Source: Biomphalaria glabrata
Taxonomy: Eukaryota > Mollusca > Gastropoda > Planorbidae
NCBI RefSeq assembly: GCF_947242115.1
Contig: NC_074723.1
Span: forward strand, 29,917,543 to 29,981,542
DNA length: 64,000 bases
Direction: 5' to 3'
A program made the translations under genes and the position numbers. This document shows positions 41,793 to 53,300 of the stretch, piece by piece (within the stretch, counting starts at the first letter, position 1; every line of letters begins with the position of its first letter). The notes beneath the pieces were generated by a model that was not told the DNA's origin, did no database searches, and saw only the letters and a program-made list of their open reading frames with translations.

Positions 41793-44700
41793 GTATGCAT
41801 TCTTTCTTATTGCAACACTTTGAATACTAAAAGTGAAATAACAATAATGATAACAATAATACCAGTATAATCTTTTATGATAAAATGTTTGCTATGTGAA
41901 AAAACAAAAGATTTATTCAGTAACTGCTCAATATGACGTTTGAAATGTAGTAATTAATATATATATATACTAGACATATGTTACCCGCGACCCGCGGGTC
42001 TTTATTTGCGCATTACTTTCGATATAGTCACTGAGAGTGTTTTGTAAACAATTAAACGAAATAATAATGTAATAAGTAAAGCGAATGTGTCAATGTAAAA
42101 ATAGTGTGAATGAAGCTATGAAATCAAAATAGCTAATAGGCTTAAATCCATTTTTTCAAATTAAAACATTTGCTTGTAGGCCTACATATATTTGATTAAA
42201 ATTTGAGATGAATAGACTTAATTTTGTATGTTCATGTGTTACAGTATAAAGTAGATCTTGAGGTAGACATAGATCTAAATCTACACTAATCTAGAGGCTT
42301 TTATAGAGTTCATTCTGTGTTGCGCATGCGTAACCTTTTTTCATGAATGAATATAGGCCTATCTCAACACGGCTACGCAGCTTTATTTAGCGAACAGCGA
42401 ACGAATGTATTAAAAATGCTTTAGAAAAACAAATTTGAATGTTAATTTGATTAAAATATGAAATGAATGGACAATAATTAGTATGTTTATGTGTTAAAGC
42501 ATAAAACTATCTTTGCGAAAAGAAGTTTTATCATCTTAGAGTTCAATAAGAGTTTTAGACCTAGGCCTAGGAATAGACTCAGTAGAGAGATGTGTTAATC
42601 ACTGTTAATGTGTAACCATTTGGTAATGTCTAATGAAAGGATGTTCGCCAGACAATACCCGCGGCCTGCGGGCCTAAGTTTGTGTTTACTAATCTAGTGG
42701 ATTGGATTTAGATGTATGTTAAACTTAACTAATGATCCTTTCAAGTTTTTTCTCTTTCGCTACGAAAATAAAATTAGGTTTGCGAAAATGGGATTACCCG
42801 AAGCCGATACATTCATTCTATTAAAAACGAAAAGAGCGATAGCTTTGTTAAATGAATGGGATTATAAAGTGAACAATTAAACGAAATAATTTTTAGTACG
42901 CGATTCATGAATGAATATAGATCTAGGCCTTTAACTCGGCTTCGCAGCTTTCGTAAATGAATGGAGCTTTAGAAAACCAAATTTGAATGTTTATTTGATC
43001 AAAATATGAAATGAATGGACTTTAATTAATATGTTTATGTGTTAAAGTATAAAACTATCTGTGCGAAGAGAAGTTTTATCATCTTAGAGTTGAATTAGAG
43101 TTTTAGATCTAGGGATGGGATTATAAAGTAAACAATTAAACGAATTAATATTTAGTACGCGATTCATTACGGAATTGTCTAATGAAAGAATGTTCGTCAG
43201 GAAATCTGTAATCACAGATATAAGGAACTAATTAATGTAAAAAATGCTTTTGAAACACAAAATTGAAGATTAATTTTATTATATAATGAAATCAATGGAT
43301 CTTCTTTTGTCTTTTCATGTGTCAAAGTAAAAATTTATATGCGCAAAGTGTATTTCTTAAAATTAGATCTAGGTCTAAATCCTTTCTATCTTTTCTCATG
43401 TCAACATTGTAGACATGGCCTAGATCCATAAAATACTATAGCTGTAATAGAGTCGGACCACTTTATTTTTTTTTAGGGTCTTAAGTTTGTTTTAGGGCTA
43501 CAATACATACACTACTGTCTAAGTTGGTACCCAAGGAACATTCCTGCCTAGTTTTATCAAGATTGGTCAAGCGGTTTTGATGTCTATAAGTAACATACAT
43601 ACATACACCACACATTCTACTTTATAATATAGATATATATATATATATATATTATATTTCATAAAAATTATTTTCACACATATTTAAAGAAAAAAGTCTC
43701 TGTTTCAGACCTTGCGATCTATGGGGCAGATGGTGTTAAGGTCAACTGTTTCTATGGCCAACGGTTAACAAGCAGGGTGTTCAAACCCATGACCCCAGGT
43801 TCGAAAGCATAGTGCTTAACCACTCAGCCACCATGCCCCCTCACACATATATACATGTATAATTTATTGTGATAAATTACTTTATGTTGTATTATTACAA
43901 ATGTTGGTGGGGTTTATGTAAAGTTGTAGATCATTGATATTAAGTACATAAAAACTTGTACTATCAATGAAATTCTTAAAAGCATTTGTTTTTTAGACTA
44001 GTATTTATCACTGGCTACACTTTAATAGATTTACAAAGTTAATTGAAAAACATAATTATTAACATTTGGGGGGGGGGGGTAACTATGTCATGATGTAAAT
44101 TTATAAAGATATATACATTATTTTATTTTTACCAAGAAACAATATTGTGTCATATACAGTGTGCTGTGTAAAGCAACCAAACAGAATGATCACATGCTTA
44201 TTTAAATTGGTTTTACTCAGGGTTTGAAGTTCCTGAATCCATCCGACTTATGACTGACTCCTGGTTATTTTCACTAACCAATTAGATTTTGAGAGATGGC
44301 TTTGGAATTTTGTTATTGAATCCTTTATCTGAGCATTTAAATATTTGGAATGGTCCTAGGTTTCATTTACACTGGTAAATAGATAAAGCAGGGCATATAA
44401 TTTGTTATTCATGGCTATTGTCAAGAAAACATGAAACAAGTGAATAAAATTTTACCTACCCAATAGACAATCTCAACTGAGATTTTTAAAAATATTAGCT
44501 TATGTCATGAATATATAGATCAGTCAATCTTTCAAAACCACTCATTGAATTGTTTTAAAAGAAAAGCTAGATTAAACTCCTTAGATATATTCTCAACAAA
44601 CTCACTTGGCCTAATGGTACATTGTACCATTATTCATATGTTATGTTTAAATGTTAGTATCTAAAAAACGTTTTTTTTTTCATCCCAGGTCCAGGTAATT

Positions 44701-46010
44701 TAAGAATAAATGACGGAGTTCAAGGTGGGTGCCCTACATATAGAAACACTCTCAATTTAATGGCCGAGTTTGGTTTGGCCACCACGCCTGTCAAAATGAT
44801 GATCTCCTTTGGGAAAGGTCCAACATTCTGGACCAATCACAGTACCACAGAGCTGATTAGAAACCACAAAGAGGAGATTAAAAGATTTGGAGGCACGCTG
44901 CGCCTCATTAACAAGCTGGAATTCTTCTTTATTTTTGTACCCATCTCACTGGTTCTCAACTGGTTTGGCTACTCTAAAAGTTTCTGTTACGAAATGGTTT
45001 TCCCTTTGACTGCATTGTTTTTTGGCACAGGTAATCAAACTCCGAACGTATCAGCTGCCATTGTGGCCAGAGTGTTCTTGGATGATGACTTAAGGTTGTT
45101 TGATTATGATCCAGAAAATCTACTCAGTCAGACCCCAGAAATGTTTGCGTTTCCTTACCTCCGCGATATGTATGAAAAAATTGTGAGTGGGGTTACAGCT
45201 GCTTTCCACCGAGAAAGGCAAGTATCAATGGTGACAAGGAGACAGGGTAAAGTTTATGCTGTGGACGAAAGTGGAAAGGAGGAAGTTTATGACGAAATAA
45301 TATTTGCTTGTGATGCTGAATCTGTGCTCAAAGTTCTTAAGTCGCCAACTTATCTTGAAAGAAAAGCTCTTGGCAATGTTCGCTACTACAATGATGTGAC
45401 CATCACACACGAAGACGATGAATACATGACGAAGCACTATGAGCTTATAAAAAATTTGGACCAGTATTTCATCAGGACAGATTCAAGTGACCCATCCAAA
45501 TTAGAAATGTCATTCAATCTCTCAAACTACCAGCCCCACTTGAAATCTTCTGGCCGAAACATATACCAGACTATATTCCTTGATGATAGCACAAAAGACA
45601 TCTGGACCATTGATGAAATAAAGAAAGATAAAATTAGATTCACTCGGTGGTGGAGGCAGTTCTCACATACTTGGCGTCACTTTGCATTCACTGTTCCTGT
45701 GATGCGCTTCCTACAGGGTAAAAATAATACATGGTATGCGGGCTCATACACACTTATCAATACTCATGAAATTGCCATTATTTCTGGCTTGGCTGCGGCG
45801 CATCGCATAGGAGCTGATTATCCGTTCGCCAAGGACGAGCTTGCTAGAAAACAGTTTGAACAATATTTGTTGATGATACACGGTAAGCCCAGGAAATATG
45901 GCCTCAACCTTCAGACAGCTAAATCCATGATGCTGGCTCCATTTATGGTTGTGTTTGTAGCCTTCACCTTGATGGTTCAGTTCTGCTTCAAATTTTTTGA
46001 CAAACATTAA
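41636..46010 (+). CDS. FAD/NAD(P)-binding oxidoreductase (amine-oxidase-like fold), two coding exons
   Basis: Exons 41,636-41,792 and 44,689-46,010 join in phase 1 into 492 codons. The ATG has an in-frame TAA nine bases upstream and follows a splice acceptor. Residues 8-24 (ILIVGAGASGIAAAYSL) are the GxGxxG dinucleotide-binding fold. WDKSSFPGG is the second strand region, and near the C-terminus NTWYAGSYTLINTHEIAIIS followed by GLAAAHRIGADYP is the FAD-contacting end. A hydrophobic stretch (about 124-144, LEFFFIFVPISLVL) and a C-terminal segment (about 465-487, MMLAPFMVVFVAFTLMVQF) suggest membrane attachment. The layout matches the COG2907-type predicted NAD/FAD-binding oxidoreductases known from bacteria, fungi and plants; the substrate is unknown. 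A 1.3-kb last exon with a single coding intron is unusual for a mollusc gene this long. The intron holds a Helitron and a SINE. Confidence 0.88.
41970..43633 (-). mobile_element. Non-autonomous Helitron with a second internal terminus
   Basis: On the minus strand it starts TCTATATTATAAAGTAGAAT, a typical Helitron 5' end. It ends with a 7-bp-stem hairpin (ACCCGCG-GGT-CGCGGGT, plus-strand 41,983-41,999) followed by AACATATGTCTAG. It sits between A and T in an (AT)n tract with no target duplication, as Helitrons do. A second hairpin of the same type (CCCGCGGCCTGCGGG) lies at 42,658-42,672, followed on the minus strand by TATTGTCTGG. This suggests two units joined head to tail. Internal modules (AAAATATGAAATGAATGGAC, then TATGTTTATGTGTTAAAG) recur at about 42,450, 43,000 and, more diverged, 42,190 and 43,270. 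No Rep/helicase coding sequence was seen. Confidence 0.87.
43690..43843 (-). mobile_element. tRNA-derived SINE, copy 12, reverse, internally deleted
   Basis: CTGTTTCAGACCTTGCGATC, then GGCCAACGGTTAACAAGCAG, joined directly to the reverse head CCAGGTTCGAAAGCATAGTG and CTTAACCACTCAGCCACCAT. The middle of the body is missing. Lies in the intron of the FAD oxidoreductase. Confidence 0.9.
43844..44688. other. Rest of the intron, no element recognised
   Basis: AT-rich; a G run at about 44,069; ends in the polypyrimidine tract and CATCCCAG acceptor at 44,681-44,688. Confidence 0.5.
44689..46010 (+). CDS. FAD oxidoreductase exon 2
   Basis: Follows TTTTTTTTTTCATCCCAG. The two leading bases complete a Gly codon, then PGNLRINDGVQGGCPTYRNT and onward to TAA at 46,008-46,010. 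Confidence 0.9.
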
Positions 46011-47191
46011 AATAGTATGTGGGTGTCACATGATTAGATGCAATCATCCTCCCCATGACCGCCCCTTTACCCATTTAAGGCGGGGGGATATTTTGGGTAG
46101 AATTTACACAATTTGTGTCAAAATATTATTACTAATGTAATTACGAATATCTAATTAATATCTTCCTTTCTGTTGTTGGAGATGCTTATTGATTAGGAAA
46201 ACAAAATGATCTTTACAGGTCTTAAGATTGTTCTGATAGTGTGAATGTTTTAACTAATGCTTGTGTATTTTCCACTGCTATGTTATAGGCTTTTAGTATT
46301 GATAATTATTTTTGTATAGCATTTAGAATAATTGTTATTATGAACTGCTAAAGGTCCCTTTCTGATACTATCAGGATAAAGATTTGTTAAAGAGAAACTC
46401 ATTTTAGTCTCCCCTTGACATTGTCGAAAGTGATTTTCTAATGATATGACAAAGTTGTAGTTAAAATGTTTCTTCTGTATATTTATTGTAATTTTATATA
46501 GTGCATCTGTTACTTCAAGTGTCTTTGACCAGTCTGTTTTGCTTGTTGTTGACATGGGACAAGTTCATTTGCTGCCTTTAGGCTCTCTGCAAACACAACC
46601 TGGCCAGAGTTCAATCACAATGGATTCACACATGAGCCACTTCTGTTTGGTAGTTAAACTGTACAAGTCAAACTGCCTCACACTCAAATGACAATAAACA
46701 TTCCATATTTTTTGCCTTAGTTGACATTGTGATGTATTAATTTTTTTGTTTGTTTACAAAACCTTTGATAGACATCTTTTTTATACCTGATATTATATGC
46801 ATTTATTTATCATAAGAAAATGAAGCAGGTAGGATTTTATATTTTGTTTACCTGGGAAGGATTTTAAAATATTTTGCTGAGAATTTAATTTATGAATGAA
46901 TGATTTATGTTTCTACTCTAGAAGATCACACTGTTGCAACTTTTTAAGCAAAACTATTTTGTAAAGTTATATTCATTTAAGACAAGACCTCAAAAGAAAC
47001 CAACTCAGCTATTTAGGTCATCATATTTGATTTATTATAAACATTATAATGACATAAATTTTAATTTGTCCTGTCATTAACATGCAATTTATTTATTTTT
47101 TTTGGTCAAAATTTTGTAATTTGTTTTGTTGTTTTTTTTTTTTGTAAAAAAAAGAAAGATTTTTGTTAAATTTTTTTTGTATTGCTATCTA
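46011..47191. other. 3' UTR of the FAD gene and convergent intergenic space
   Basis: A plus-strand AATAAA at 46,693-46,698 could end the FAD oxidoreductase mRNA. No further coding sequence is visible before the mRpS22 terminator side. Confidence 0.45.
46693..46698 (+). promoter_or_regulatory. Candidate polyadenylation signal, FAD gene
   Basis: AATAAA in GACAATAAACATTCC, about 680 bases after the stop codon. Other A-rich hexamers occur, so this is a candidate only. Confidence 0.4.
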
Positions 47192-47197
47192 TTTATT
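47192..47197 (-). promoter_or_regulatory. Candidate polyadenylation signal, mRpS22
   Basis: AATAAA on the minus strand, 39 bases after the mRpS22 stop codon, implying a very short 3' UTR. Confidence 0.5.
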
Positions 47198-47235
47198 GTA
47201 GAAATAAAAATAAGACAAAATATTTACATCAAACA

Positions 47236-47343
47236 TTAATTTGTCTGTGTTTTTAATTTCTGTTTTGCTTTTCTGGCATCAAGGATGGCTTGTAAAGACA
47301 ATTCATGTTGTGATTTCTTCTTTGAATCTGTTTTTAAGTAGGC
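47236..47343 (-). CDS. mRpS22: mRpS22 last exon
   Basis: After TTTTTTTTCAG, 35 codons and TAA. Lys-rich end HELSLQAILDARKAKQKLKT. Confidence 0.88.
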   Translation of the reverse strand, partial: AYLKTDSKKKSQHELSLQAILDARKAKQKLKTQTN

Positions 47344-50300
47344 CTGAAAAAAAAGGAAACACAAATGCTGTAAAAGATTGGCTGCAACATTAGTTAGACT
47401 TAATAAATAGCACTAACTACAAATCGAAAAAGAATCATTCCATGAATGTAAGAGAGTTCCTTAGCAGTGAACAACATATGAGCTGTTTCTTGAGTAGCAA
47501 TTATATGTATCATTCAATAACTTTTAATAGACTCAAAAGGTGTGAGTTTGAACAGGGATGAACTTAACTGAAACATGTGGCATGAGTCTCAAACTATGAA
47601 TCTTTGCCCTCTATTTACCTGTATGCACACGTCTGGATCTTTGCCACTCACATTACTTAACTCTTGAGTGCATGAACTTGAAGGGTGGATTAAACAATAG
47701 AGGTTGATGAGGTCACCTGCGTCTGATAATCTGAAATAGTAGACAAAACTGTGTGCAAAATCTATCTCAGTTATTTTCCTTTAACTTAAACTACTCTTGT
47801 TCCAATCCTCACAGCCTAATATATATATATATATATAGCAAGCATCGAACCTTTTCATTGAATTCTTAAATAAAATTTTATAAATTTGAATAAACTAGTC
47901 AGATGATTTTTCTGAACTTTCAAGTAAAAGCCTCTAACTCTAATTGTTAACTATGGTTCAGGTCACGATTTTTATTTTAGTTCCGCAGCCATGACATTTT
48001 CAGTAATTTACTTTGAAAATGGTACGGTAATTAATGACCCTGTTCAACCTGTGCTGGCTGGGAATAATAGTAACCCATACATTACCAATCATTTTAAGGA
48101 TTTAAAAGGTCAATGTTAGTCAACAATCACAAAGATGAGTGGCTCAACCAATGGGCATCAGGAAACACAGGCAGAGCTATGTAAAAAAACAAAATAAACA
48201 TACCAAACAAACTGGACAGTATTATTTTCCTCCCCCACAAAGAGCAATCTACTATCTTCCAATTAACAACTGGACACACGCCTTTAAATTACCACCTTAA
48301 CAAAATAAATCACACACACCTACCCCTTTGTAGAGACTTCACCTACCCTTATGAAACAATAAACCATATCCTTTTTGAATGCCCCATCTTAACCCACCTT
48401 AAGCAGACCCTACTACCACTACAGCCCAACATAACCAACACTCTGTACGGCAGTGCTGAACAACTGAAGAGAACAGCACACTATTTTTTCTTGGCACAGT
48501 GTGCAAAGAGCTTACAGCTCAGTAGCAAAAAGCTGGCTAGAAGAAGAAATTAAAATTGAGAATGTTCATCTCTATTTGGTAAATGACACATGCTAAGGTG
48601 TCGTACTGTCCAATAACAACCTCATTACAAGTTCACCACAGAGACAGGGGACATCTGGCACATTAAGTTCTTATCTTAAATTGAAAGTTTATCACTTTCT
48701 TTAAAAAAAATTCAAAGCACTTTAAAACCAACTGTTTAAAAAAAAGTTCACATTATGTGTGACTTACAAATCTCGATTGATCATGTCCAACAGCAAGTCA
48801 TCGATACTGGCGTTCCATGCCAAATAAAAGGCCAGGCTGCCAAAATGCCTTGTCGATCTCAAAAGATCAAAGTCTTGCATTGAATTTATAGCATTGTAAA
48901 CTCTCCTAGTGGTCTGATTTAGACAAACACACATAAAAAATGTTAACAGATATTTACAATCTAAATTGAATACATAATTATATGTTTTATACTGATAGTT
49001 TTTAAAAACATAAAAGCAGACATACAACAAATTTCTTTTTTCAATGGGACTGAAAATTGTATTAAACTATTTTAAACAGTCATTTTAAGCAACGCTTATA
49101 TTATCTATGCTTTAAAAGTCTTTTCCCCCCTCCCGTATGTTTTAAATTGCCATATACTTAACTCTTTCTCTCCTAACTGACGATACCAGCGTTGATTCCA
49201 CCAGAATGTTATAAATAATTACGGAGAGAAAGAGTAAATATTGAATAGTTTCCCTTTGCTGCTATTTTTTTCCCCTTTCACCATTTGTTTACCAAGTATG
49301 TCGTGTTTAGAGCTGAGTGCTTTTATTTTAAAAGTGTTTTTTTTTTTCCAATGGGATCTTATCTTATATAATACAGTCGTTACTTCAAAAAAGATGATTG
49401 TGTCCTACGCGTAATGCATCTAGTCGTGCATGTCAACCAATGACTTAAATTCTGCTAAGTCATTAGTTTTCCTGGCTGGCTTAGGCAACCCATTCCATGC
49501 TCTAATAGCACTAGGGAAGATGGAGCATTTGTACAAATTTGTCCTAGCATATGGAACGAGGAATGAGCCTTTATCTTGTGTCTTTCTGAATATATTATTA
49601 GATTTTGTTTTTGTATTTGAAGCTTATGGTTCAGTGTTTTATGTACAATTATAACTTTACTTTTAAGTCTCCTGTCCTGAAGGATTTCTAAATTTAGTGA
49701 TTTTACTAAAGGTGTTACTCTAGTCAAATGTGAATATTCGTTTCTTATGAATCTCAATGCTCTATTTTGTGTCTGTTTCAGTTTCTTAATGTTTTCTTGA
49801 GTTGAGGATGCATATTCTATTATTAGCCTAACCAAGGTTAAATTAAATAACATTTTAGTTTTATGTTCTTATTTGATTTATAGAGATTTCTTAAAACTCT
49901 TTCTCTCCTAATCAATAATATTATCGTTGAATTGACCCCATTAAATTAAATAAATTTTTGGTTTTATAAACTTTAATTGTTATATATAAAAAGAGCATGT
50001 GTTCTCCATAATTCTATACCAAAAATAATGTTTTCTGATTAGAAACAAAAATGTTATTGAACTTCAATCCTTACAGGGTAGAATGTACAAATGTGAAAAA
50101 TGAACAATTCTGTCAGAACATGGAAAATAATTACGGAGATAAAGAGTTAATAAACCCTAATGCTTTGTTTGATTTTTTGATAGTTTTATCAAAATGGGGA
50201 TTTCATGACAGAGTAACATCAGATAATAAGCTCAAGATTTCCACTTAAAGTGTTTTACAAATTTTTTATTTATTAAGTTTTGTGTAAGTATGGATAAATA

Positions 50301-53300
50301 TCAGGAAAAATAATTTGTATTCATCTTGTTTTTTTATTCATGTGTTTAGTATAAAAAAAAGGCAACGCCCTTTAACTCTATGTCAAATAGTACATTTTTT
50401 AACAAGAAACAAAACAAAAAAAAGTTATTGAAGTTTAGCTTCAGCATGTTAGTGCTTGACAAATGGGCTAGGTAAATAACTGTCAGAACATGGGAAATAA
50501 TTACAGAGAAAACTCAAAACCCCTTTGGAGCAGCCCAATGCTCAATGAATCAGGCACTAAGCCTCATTTTACTCTAAGTGAAAAATGTGTTTAGACAAGA
50601 AAAGATCAGATCACTTAATATTACAACCCAAGCCAGAATAGTTGTTGAATAATTCCAAACAAACTTACTCTAATAAAATCTGGATCATCAGGCTCAAACT
50701 GACAACAGGCTCGATCCAGTATGTATAGATATTTTTTCTGAACAATTAGTTTCTGTCGAAGAAGAAAAAAAATTGACATTTATTTGTGCTTTGTAGAAAA
50801 ATAGCTAATTACGGCTCTTGCAAGGCTTCCTGACTGACTGACTGAAAAATTCAGACAAACTATCATATCACAATAAGTAACTAGAGATACTAATATTAAA
50901 GTTTATTAAGTTGAGCTTAAGTTGTTGGCTTCCTTCAATCGTAGAACGACTATGGTTCATCTCACACACTTCCTCATGTGGCTGTGGAGCTCTATTTTGG
51001 AGAGACACTCCCATCCACAAATATCACAGGTTAAGGTGGCTTTTGCTTTGGTGGTAGAGGAGCTGGCCATTTTTCATATTGTACATTTTCCTTCCTGAGC
51101 TGAGACCCATGTTGTTTCACTGTCCATAGCTTTCTTCGTCACTGTCTCTCTTCATCTGGTGCGGTCTAGAACTATGTCTTCCCAATGGTCAGTATTGAAT
51201 GAATATTGACTAAACATATATAGATAAATCATTTTTCCTTTAGGACCTTAAGGTATTCATTAGCCAATAAGGACTTCAATCTATTGAGCTATCACTTTTG
51301 ATGGAGGAAGAATACATTTTGTAAACTTTTGCAAACAAAAACACAAAATAAGATAAAGATAAGATAAATGTATAGGTCCAAAGAAATGGAAATTCAGTTT
51401 GACTCCATTGGTCCATCTCAGCATTACTACTACAACAATGGCACTATAACTGCATACACAAACAACATTCATTAGCTCGCAACACAGACAACATTCATTA
51501 GCTTATTTTGTTTTTGACTTTATGTAATCATTAAATAGTTTAGGAACCAACAATTCATATATCAATTTAAGACACAGTTATCTATGCAGCAGGGGGCGCG
51601 GTGGCTGAGTAGTTAAGCACTTGGCTTCCGAACCTGGGGTCCTGGGTTTGAATCTTGAAGACTGAGATTTTGAAATTTGGGATTTTTAGGGCACCCCTGA
51701 GTTCACCAAGCTCTAGTAAGTAACTTACTTTAGTTAGAGAAAGTAAAGGCCATTGTGCTAGCCCCATGACACCCTGCTCATTAACCGTTGGCCAAAGAAA
51801 CAGATGACCTTAACATTATCTGCCCCAAAGATCACAAGGTCTGAAAGGTCTTCAATTACAAAGATTAGTTTGGATATCTTTTCAGACAAACTGTTGATAA
51901 CTCAAGTTGTTTACTATTTAAGCAATTTACAATAATTGGTTTAATGGGAGTAATTCTTGAAACTAATAAATGTTTAAACTCATTTACCTCAAGGAACTGT
52001 TCCTCAAACATTTTCGGCTTCATATATTCCCTGCCAACTCTTGGATTGAATATCCCATTCATTCTCTCTTTTACATCCCAGGGCGCCACTCTGAGGTCAC
52101 CATTTGTCTCTCGCATCAAAACACTCCTTTGCTGTGGATGAAAAAAAAGTTGTTTTTTGTTTTTTACATTAGGTATAAATGGCTGAAACAAACTAACACA
52201 AGGCTTAGAAGTACAACACAGATTAAACATATTGTTACAATCTCCTCTACCAGGCCTTCTGTATATTGTTGTGGTGTTTTAATAGTAAATGTTAAAATGT
52301 AGATTACTTGATATAAAATCACCTACCTACAGTCTAGATTGCGGTTCATTCACCCAACATATATTCAAGTCCAGAAATAACTTGATAAATGATTCTTCAA
52401 CATTAAAAATAAGTTTAATCCACAATAAAGGGGCACAGTCCGAATGTCAACAGTCCTAATAAGTTCACGTCTTGCTAAGCCATAAGAGTGAGTCGTTACT
52501 TAACTGTCGCGATATCCCATAATTCCTACTTCTGCCCAAATAAAGTTCTATTTTAAGTCAAGTCGCTCAAAAGGAAATCCCCGATAACAAAACCTATAAC
52601 AATATATATATATATCCTCCTTCGTGATTTCTCAAATCCTATGACTCAAAGATGAATGTAAAGTCCGATTCTCGCTTTAAAAAGCCGGCTGCATACGCGG
52701 CATGGGTAGCTTTGGTCAGTTGCAGATAGGTTTGCTTCTTCTCTCAGACCTTCTGTATACAATGCTTCACAACATATCTAACTAAGAACTTGACAACAAG
52801 AGTTCCAAATAAGAATGTGGTCATTTAATAACTAAATACATCAACAGCCAATACTGCACAATTGGCTACACTAACTACAAATCCTTTGTTGTACTTAACA
52901 GAACTGCCTACTAAATACAACTCCTGGACTAATACAACTACATTCTCGAGGACTCACATCGTACCGCTCCGTCCTTACTGCCTTGCTGTCCTGGACTGAA
53001 CTTACACAGTCTCTGGTCCATGAAGGCTTTTTATCGCATGACCATAACATGGGTATTTGATATTTTGGATTTTTGGCACAGCGGCACAATTTAGGCCATG
53101 TTGTGCCCATAAACCCCTTCGTAAATTTTATATAGTTAAGTCATTAAAAACAAGGTCAATTCTCACAGTTCAGATGGTAAAAATAGTGAAAATGTATTAA
53201 TTTAATAAAAATCTGTTATATATATATACATCACAAATCCAACTTGTAAGTCACCCCCAACTCCCAGATAAAGACCAGTATTTTCCCAGGGTCAACAGTA

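Noticed and set aside
45225-46007. Minus frames across the FAD oxidoreductase exon
   Set aside because: Shadows of the plus-strand coding sequence.
52895-53110. 71-codon minus frame as an extra mRpS22 exon
   Set aside because: Not colinear with the protein; the flanking exons already join in phase 0 without it.
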